The translations under genes and the position numbers were made by a program. Positions 58,799-64,000 of a stretch of DNA of 64,000 nucleotides are shown one piece after another. The stretch is from Methylococcus mesophilus (GTDB lineage: Bacteria; Pseudomonadota; Gammaproteobacteria; Methylococcales; Methylococcaceae). The stretch lies in contig NZ_CP110921.1 of NCBI RefSeq assembly GCF_026247885.1, forward strand, positions 3,541,501 through 3,605,500. The letters run 5' to 3'. The notes under the pieces are model-generated. The model had not been told where the DNA came from. It made no database searches and was given only the letters and a program-made list of their open reading frames with translations. The first letter of the stretch is position 1, and each line of letters starts with the position of its first letter.

Positions 58799-59081
58799 GA
58801 GGTACTCAAAGCCGCTCTTATTTGGAGAATCCGCCGGAGCGCGGACCGCTTGAACACGATACAGCTGGGGTGGCCGCCGGCAGCTCCATTCCGCCGCCAG
58901 CCGCTCGGAAAGCCCGGCCCGTCAACTGAACAGGCTCACGGGCACATACCGGATTATTCTAGCGCGCCGCAACCGGCGCCGCAGCATGTGACGAAGGCGA
59001 GCCGGGAAGATTCGCTTCCTAAATCCCAACCGCCGAAAGCCCAGGATATGAGCTTCGGAGATGTCGTGACTTCGGACCTCA
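58799..59081. other. Intergenic region upstream of the RNase J-like gene
   Basis: About 280 nt between two minus-strand genes. I see no convincing gene or promoter; the 60-codon open frames inside it look like chance. Confidence 0.4.
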
Positions 59082-59126
59082 AAAAAAGAATCGGTGGCGT
59101 TCACCCGAGGTGAAACCCGCCACCGA
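59082..59126 (-). terminator. Rho-independent terminator of the FadL-type gene at 59.2-60.5 kb
   Basis: On the minus strand TCGGTGGCG (59126-59118) pairs with CGCCACCGA (59099-59091), with a nested TTCACC/GGTGAA stem, followed by TTC and seven T (to 59081). It lies 24 nt after the stop codon. Confidence 0.88.
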
Positions 59127-59149
59127 GAGTCGAGGAGGAGTGCCGCAAA

Positions 59150-60475
59150 CTAATCGAACCGGTAGACCACCTGGGCCGATACCGAATTCTCGGCCAGCCG
59201 GTTGGTGACACTGGTGCCCGGAATCGGCTGGTTCATCGCCGGATAGCCGGGTCCGCCGCTGCTGATGAAAGATCCGGAGACGTCATTCTGGAAGGCATGG
59301 TAATAGGCGAGGTTCAACTCCAGGGCGGGCGTGAAATTGAAGCCCCCACCCAGCGTCAGGTGATGTTGAACGATGGCCGGCGCGAAGACGTTGAAGAACT
59401 GCTGGTCCGAAGGAATGGGATTGTCGCTGTAGTTGTACCCTGCCCGCAGGGTGAACCGGGGCGTGATCCTGTATTGCGCCCCGAGCGCGACCGTCCAGAT
59501 GTTCTCCCAGCCGAAGCCCTGGACGTAGGGGCCGGACGCCGAAGCCGCAAAATTCTTCTTCTCGAAGCCGTTGGTCCCGCTGTAATTGATCCACTTCAAG
59601 TCGGCGGCGAGGATCAGGTCCTCGACCGGTTTGTAGCTCAAGCCGCCACCGACGATCATCGGGTAATCGAGCTGGAACTGGAATTTGGCCGGCGTGCCGT
59701 TCGGATATTGGGAATCCCAGCCGAAATCGCTGAACCACTGCGGGCTCTTGAAACTCAAGCCCAGTGCCAGATTCGACAGCGCCTGGTAGGTTGCGCCGAC
59801 GGTGAATCCCTGACCCCAGCTCGTCGCTGCGTGCGAGCCGCTGGGATAGCCCGAGGCATTGGGCGGCGTGGCCGGCCAGGGGTCCACGGCGAGCGAAGCC
59901 CAGTCCAGATTGAAACCGACACCTACAGAAAAATCCCGGTTGAGCCGGTAGGCGATCGAAGGCGTGATCTGCATCAGCTGGTAGTTGGAATAGATCGAAC
60001 CGAACCCGCCGAATTGCTGCGGCACCGCAAGCGGGTTGAAGTTGCCGCTGGCATTGGGCAGGTTCGCCGGGTAATCCACCCCGAAGCCGCCAATCCCCAG
60101 CGCGGTGAAGCCGAAGGTCCAGTCCTGGTCGATCTTGTAGGCCAAGCCGACGCTGGGGATCACCGCTTCCCGCGTGCTGCTGTCGACCCTGCCCGATGCG
60201 AACGGCGTCGAAGCCGAAAAGCTGCGGTCGGGAATGAACAATTCCGCGCCGAATTCGACCGAATCCTTCTCCAGGAACGAAATCGAAGAGACGTTGTTGT
60301 AGTTCGAGCCGATAGCGTCGATGGAGGTCGCGATGCCGGCGCCGCCCATGGCCTGGTTGACCGAACCCACCCCGTGCAGCACGTGGCCGTCCGTCGCCAG
60401 GACCGGTACCGCCGGCAGCAACCCCGCCGCTACCCCGATCAATCGCCACGCCGAAGATGATATGCGCTCTCGCAT
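59150..60475 (-). CDS. FadL/TodX-type outer-membrane protein
   Basis: A 441-residue beta-barrel protein with a signal peptide ending near PVLA. The N-terminal hatch region GVGSVNQAMGGAGIATSIDA followed by NYNNVSSISFL is the FadL family mark, and the protein ends QVVYRFD with a C-terminal aromatic residue. FadL proteins import hydrophobic compounds such as fatty acids or aromatics. It is divergent from a second family member at 60938. Substrate unknown. Confidence 0.9.
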   Translation of the reverse strand: MRERISSSAWRLIGVAAGLLPAVPVLATDGHVLHGVGSVNQAMGGAGIATSIDAIGSNYNNVSSISFLEKDSVEFGAELFIPDRSFSASTPFASGRVDSSTREAVIPSVGLAYKIDQDWTFGFTALGIGGFGVDYPANLPNASGNFNPLAVPQQFGGFGSIYSNYQLMQITPSIAYRLNRDFSVGVGFNLDWASLAVDPWPATPPNASGYPSGSHAATSWGQGFTVGATYQALSNLALGLSFKSPQWFSDFGWDSQYPNGTPAKFQFQLDYPMIVGGGLSYKPVEDLILAADLKWINYSGTNGFEKKNFAASASGPYVQGFGWENIWTVALGAQYRITPRFTLRAGYNYSDNPIPSDQQFFNVFAPAIVQHHLTLGGGFNFTPALELNLAYYHAFQNDVSGSFISSGGPGYPAMNQPIPGTSVTNRLAENSVSAQVVYRFD

Positions 60476-60722
60476 GCTTGTTTTTCCTTTGCGGATAAGG
60501 GCTAGACCCGGAAAAAGCCGACAAAAAAGCCAGCGGTTCGCTAGAACGCGCTGGCTTCCGGCGGACCGGTCGGCTCGGCTGTTGGGAGGGCAATGTATCC
60601 GAATTCTTAAATTCCTTAAAAGACTAAAAACGAATATTTTTATTCACAAATAACAGTGTCCCAAATACGGCGGTGCGACGCCAACTTCCGTTTCAGCCGG
60701 GCTCTCGAAGTCCCGGCGACAT

Positions 60723-60771
60723 CTGCCGCCACAGCGGCAACCCGAACGCACCGTTGCCGTTGCAGCGGCAG
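60723..60771. repeat. Two-tier inverted repeat
   Basis: CTGCCGC (60723-60729) pairs with GCGGCAG (60765-60771), and inside it CGGCAAC (60735-60741) pairs with GTTGCCG (60753-60759). It begins about 100 nt upstream of a sigma54-like element, a usual distance for an activator site. Confidence 0.5.
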
Positions 60772-60823
60772 CCACGTCCATCAAAGAACTACACGGGTTA
60801 ATATTTATCAATGAGTTAGACAG

Positions 60824-60838
60824 TGGCACGAACGCTGC
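60824..60838 (+). promoter_or_regulatory. Candidate sigma54 promoter
   Basis: TGGCAC (60824-60829), five nt and CTGC (60835-60838) give the invariant GG-N10-GC spacing of -24/-12 promoters. It is about 100 nt upstream of the ATG at 60938. Confidence 0.45.
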
Positions 60839-60937
60839 GATATCCCCTGCAAGCGATCTGTGCGCCGGCCGTTTCCGCGAATCGGCGGGAAAGCCGGCGC
60901 ATCCGAATCAGGACTACTCAAGCAAGGGGAAAACAGC

Positions 60938-62278
60938 ATGCACACGACAAAACGGCTCACAGGGGCGCCCGGAATCTATCTGCTGGCGGCCAACGCGCTG
61001 GTTTCGACCTCGGCCTACGCGCTGAATACCGGCACCGACCTCAACCTGAGCATGAAGCCGATCGCCGGCGGCATGGCGGGCGCGGCCTATACCAACCCGC
61101 AGGAAGTCTCGGCGGCCCTGTTCGGCAACCCCGCCACCCTGACCCGGTTCAAGAGCGTCCATTTCGAGATCGGTGCCGGCTTGCTGGAACCGAACGTCGA
61201 CAATACCCAGACAAATAACGGTTACAGCCATACCTCGACCAGCGCCGCCCGCAACTACGTGATACCGGACGTGGCGGTGAGCGGCGAGGTGCTGCCGGGA
61301 TTCGTGCTGGCGGGCGGTATCGGCGTGGATTCCGGTCTGGGCGCGGACTACCGGACCAGTCCGGTCAATGCCGGCGCAGGGCTGGGATTGGGCGGCGCCG
61401 GTGCCGGCGGGGCGGCCACGCTGCCTCTGGTGGTGGAGTTGCTGTCCTTCAGCGGCAATCTCGGCGCGGCCTGGGAAGTCACTCCGGATCTGTCCCTCGG
61501 CGCGGCGCTGACCCTGGGCTTCGGCTTGGGCCAGCTCGGCACTACCGGCAGCACCACCGGCCTGCAGGGGCTCTCCGGCAATTTCGGCGGCACCACCTCC
61601 AGCGTGCACAACATCTCGCTGCGCGGCGCGCTCGGGGCCACCTACAAGGTCGCGCCGGAATGGACCCTAAGCGCCTCGATCAAGAGCCCGTTGCAATACG
61701 ACTACCACAGCATCCTGTCGACCACCGTCAACGGCTACGACCAGTATCAGTCGGTGAAGGTGGCGCAGCCGCTCGAAGTCACCTGGGGCGTTGCTACCGA
61801 CATCGTCCCGAACCTCCTGCTCGAAGTCGACGTGGCCTGGAAGAACTGGTCCAACGCCGAGCTTTACCAGGACATCTATCAGGACCAGTTCCTGACCATG
61901 CTGGGCGGACAGTACACGCTGGACGCCTGGCAGTTCCGGGCGGGCTACAGCTATGCCTCCTCGCTGCTCTTGAACAGTCCCAACGGCTCGCTGGGCGGCC
62001 TGGACGGCGTCGGCACCCTGCCGCTGAACACCGCCGTACCCGGCGTCCTGGCGCAGAACGACCTGACCAAGGTCGTGCAGACCACGCTGGCCCCGGTCAT
62101 CTGGCAGAACACCCTGACCGCGGGGCTGGGCTATGCCTTCACCCCGCATTTCCGGCTCGACGGTTTCGGTGCCTATGCCTTCAGCGAAAACACCAGCCGT
62201 TCCACGCTGGCGCTGGGCAACTATCAGGTCACCGCCAGCGAGTGGGCCATCGGCGCCGGCGCCAATTTCAGCTTCTGA
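60938..62278 (+). CDS. FadL-family outer-membrane protein (second copy)
   Basis: A 446-residue protein with a signal peptide ending near SAYA, the hatch-like MKPIAGGMAGAAYTNPQEVS followed by GNPATLTRF, then a barrel ending GANFSF. It contains a long Gly/Ala-rich stretch (about residues 145-165). It is clearly in the FadL superfamily but diverged from the neighbour at 59150. A flavin reductase and an acyl-CoA dehydrogenase follow, so a hydrophobic substrate that is then oxidised is likely. AAGGGGAAAAC precedes the ATG. Confidence 0.85.
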   Translation: MHTTKRLTGAPGIYLLAANALVSTSAYALNTGTDLNLSMKPIAGGMAGAAYTNPQEVSAALFGNPATLTRFKSVHFEIGAGLLEPNVDNTQTNNGYSHTSTSAARNYVIPDVAVSGEVLPGFVLAGGIGVDSGLGADYRTSPVNAGAGLGLGGAGAGGAATLPLVVELLSFSGNLGAAWEVTPDLSLGAALTLGFGLGQLGTTGSTTGLQGLSGNFGGTTSSVHNISLRGALGATYKVAPEWTLSASIKSPLQYDYHSILSTTVNGYDQYQSVKVAQPLEVTWGVATDIVPNLLLEVDVAWKNWSNAELYQDIYQDQFLTMLGGQYTLDAWQFRAGYSYASSLLLNSPNGSLGGLDGVGTLPLNTAVPGVLAQNDLTKVVQTTLAPVIWQNTLTAGLGYAFTPHFRLDGFGAYAFSENTSRSTLALGNYQVTASEWAIGAGANFSF

Positions 62279-62310
62279 CATCTACCGTTCCATTACCCGA
62301 CAGGTATTTC

Positions 62311-62871
62311 ATGAGTACGTTAAAAACCGTGGTCGTATCCGGCAATCTGGGCTCGCCTTCCAAGACCCTGGCGCTGGCCGGACAGATCGTGGAGGCGATC
62401 CGCCGCCATGCCGCGACCGAGGCCGAGATACTGCAACTGGCGGAACTCGCTCCGGTGGTGGGCCCCGCCCGCAATCCCAACGAACTGGGCAGCGTCGGCA
62501 AGGCGGCGCTGACCTCCATTGCGGCAGCCGACATCCTCGTCGCCGTCACCCCCGTCTACAAGGGGGCCTACACCGGGCTGTTCAAGCATCTGTTCGATCT
62601 GCTCGACCCCAAGGCCCTGAACGAAAAGCCGGTCATCCTCGGCGCCACCGGCGGCGGCGACAAGCACGCACTGATCGTCGAACACCAGCTGCGGCCGCTG
62701 TTCGGCTTCTTCGGTGCATTCACCGTGCCGTCCGGCGTCTATGCCGCCGAGCAACTGTTCGACGGACAGCGCTTCGCCGACCCGGTGCTCCTGGAGCGCA
62801 TCGAAGCCGCCGCCCGCCAGGCCGTCGGCATCGCCCTCAATCAAACCCTTCCTGCCACCCAAGCCGCCTGA
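62311..62871 (+). CDS. NADPH-dependent FMN reductase (MsuE/SsuE-like)
   Basis: A 186-residue flavodoxin-fold reductase. VVVSGNLGSPSKTLALA binds the FMN phosphate, AVTPVYKGAYTGLFKHLFDL lies at the dimer interface and GATGGGDKHALIVEHQLRP is typical of the MsuE/SsuE group. Such enzymes feed FMNH2 to two-component monooxygenases, including those that desulfonate alkanesulfonates. It lies 32 nt after the FadL-type gene. Confidence 0.88.
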   Translation: MSTLKTVVVSGNLGSPSKTLALAGQIVEAIRRHAATEAEILQLAELAPVVGPARNPNELGSVGKAALTSIAAADILVAVTPVYKGAYTGLFKHLFDLLDPKALNEKPVILGATGGGDKHALIVEHQLRPLFGFFGAFTVPSGVYAAEQLFDGQRFADPVLLERIEAAARQAVGIALNQTLPATQAA

Positions 62872-62880
62872 GAGAAAACC

Positions 62881-64000
62881 ATGTCAGCACACGACTACGA
62901 CAAAATCCGCAGCGAAATCCGCAGCCTGGTCGACGAAGTCATCCGCCCCAACGCCGAGAAAATCGACCGCGACGGCATTTTCCCCCGCGAAAACCTCAAT
63001 GCCCTGGGCAAAGCCGGCTGGAACGGCGTCCTGATCCCCAAGGAATACGGCGGCCTGGGGCTGGACCACGTAGCTTTCTCCATCGTCGCCGAAGAAATCG
63101 GCCGGGCTTGCGCCTCCACCGGCCTGGTCTACGTCATGCACACCGGCGCGGTGCAGACCATCAACCTGTTCGGCAACCACGACCAGAAGGAACGTTGGCT
63201 GAAACCGGCACGGGACGGCCTGCTCGGCACCTACTCGACCAGCGAGAAAGCCTCCGGCGGCCACTGGTGGTTCAACTTCAGCGAAGCCGCGCGGGACGGT
63301 GCCGAGTATTACCGCCTCAACGCCGAAAAATCCTTCACCACCAGCGCGGGCCAGGCGGATTACTACCTGTTCCAGACCCGCTCCCCCGGCGCCAAGGGGC
63401 CAACCGACATCAGCTTTTTCATCGTCGACTCCAAGCTGGATGGCATTTCCCACGGCGGCTGGGAAGCGCTGGGCGTGCGCGGCAACCACAGCGGCCCGAT
63501 CAGCTACCGCGACGTCAAAATCCACGCACGCGACCGCCTGGGCGAGGAAGGCCAGGGCAAGGACATCGTCTACCACGGCGTTTCGCCGGTCTATCTGATC
63601 GGACTCGGCTCGGTCTGGCATGGCGTGGCACGGGCCGCCCTGGAGAAAGCCTCCGAACATCTCACCGGCACCCATCACCGCGATTTCGACAAGAAGCTGT
63701 CGGATTACCAGGTGCTGCGCCAGCAACTGGGCGAGTCGAAGGTGCTGGTGGAGAGCCTCCGGCCCTGGCAGACCGAACTGGCCAGGCGCCTCGACGACTT
63801 GCAGGCCGCCGGCCAGCCGCAGGGGCAGATTCTCATCCCGCTCACCGAATTCAAGGTGCACGCGGCCGAGGTCGCCAACATCTCGGCGCGCAACGCCCTC
63901 GACGTCAGCGGCGGCTACGGCTACAAGCGCGGCCCGCTGGAGCGCATCTTCCGCGACGCCCGCGCCGGCATCGGCATGGGACCGTCCAACAACATCGCCC
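62881..64000 (+). CDS. Acyl-CoA dehydrogenase family flavoprotein (3' end outside window)
   Basis: The frame starts at ATG 62881, 9 nt after the reductase stop, and runs off the right edge, leaving about 373 residues. LNALGKAGWNGVLIPKEYGG and VAEEIGRACASTGLVYVMHT are typical of the family; STSEKASGG and FTTSAGQADYYLFQTRS follow the FAD contacts, and DVSGGYGYKRGPLERIFRDA lies in the C-terminal helical domain. Next to an FMN reductase it could be a true dehydrogenase or an SfnB/DszC-like monooxygenase component; the sequence alone does not decide. Confidence 0.88.
   Translation, partial: MSAHDYDKIRSEIRSLVDEVIRPNAEKIDRDGIFPRENLNALGKAGWNGVLIPKEYGGLGLDHVAFSIVAEEIGRACASTGLVYVMHTGAVQTINLFGNHDQKERWLKPARDGLLGTYSTSEKASGGHWWFNFSEAARDGAEYYRLNAEKSFTTSAGQADYYLFQTRSPGAKGPTDISFFIVDSKLDGISHGGWEALGVRGNHSGPISYRDVKIHARDRLGEEGQGKDIVYHGVSPVYLIGLGSVWHGVARAALEKASEHLTGTHHRDFDKKLSDYQVLRQQLGESKVLVESLRPWQTELARRLDDLQAAGQPQGQILIPLTEFKVHAAEVANISARNALDVSGGYGYKRGPLERIFRDARAGIGMGPSNNIA

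Larger units (their letters stand above)
60476..60937. other. Divergent regulatory region between two FadL-type genes
   Basis: A 462-nt region without a convincing gene. It contains an AT-rich stretch (60605-60660), a two-tier inverted repeat at 60723-60771 and a sigma54-like element at 60824-60838. Confidence 0.5.

Noticed and set aside
59297-60460. 387-codon plus-strand frame opposite the FadL-type gene
   Set aside because: Shadow of the FadL-type gene, whose signal peptide, hatch motif and terminator are convincing.

Overview
The window is GC-rich chromosomal DNA from a gammaproteobacterium, most probably a methanotroph of the Methylococcus/Methylocaldum kind. This rests on three things: the ribosomal proteins and EF-Tu look gammaproteobacterial; a Pseudomonas-like block gshB-tonB-yqgE-ruvX-pyrR-pyrB-pyrC' is present; and there is a gene for formylmethanofuran dehydrogenase / formyltransferase-hydrolase subunit A (FhcA/FmdA), which outside archaea is typical of C1-metabolising bacteria. 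The organism assignment is inference, since no database search was possible.

Region 1 (1-19.7 kb): an APH-like kinase fragment and rnd (minus strand), then tRNA-Arg and tRNA-Asn with their own promoter and terminator, then one continuous plus-strand translation super-operon: rpsL-rpsG-fusA-tuf, S10, spc and alpha sets, ending with rplQ. All gene spacings are short. The S10 genes start 4 nt after tuf, and there is a good internal promoter before rpsM.

Region 2 (19.7-32.6 kb): glnE and ilvE; on the minus strand a DegQ-type protease, an orphan ParA with a small membrane partner, and rpmB-rpmG; then gshB-tonB-yqgE-ruvX-pyrR-pyrB and an inactive-looking dihydroorotase homologue.

Region 3 (32.6-46.8 kb): a zinc-homeostasis block. 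It holds a membrane protein gene and zur, then a probable Zur operator over a sigma70-type promoter, then a tightly spaced run: TonB-dependent receptor (ZnuD-like), COG0523 GTPase, DUF1826 protein, an FhcA-like amidohydrolase and FolE2. The FhcA-like gene inside a predicted zinc-starvation operon is the most interesting observation here. Pterin and pantothenate genes follow (folP; panD, panC, panB, folK, pcnB), then cmoA.

Region 4 (46.8-51.9 kb): tRNA-Glu followed by about 2 kb of gene-poor, partly AT-richer DNA with small ORFs and inverted repeats, possibly the relic of an integrated element. Then azoR-doxX-pirin (plus a small ORF) lies divergent from a LysR regulator.

Region 5 (51.9-64 kb): dinB next to a probable pyruvoyl-dependent histidine decarboxylase, an HD protein derived from CCA-adding enzymes, a secreted serine hydrolase of the beta-lactamase fold, a short RNase J-like protein, and two divergent FadL-type outer-membrane proteins. 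The second FadL gene is followed by an NADPH-FMN reductase gene and an acyl-CoA dehydrogenase gene cut by the window end, probably an uptake and oxidation module for a hydrophobic or organosulfur substrate.
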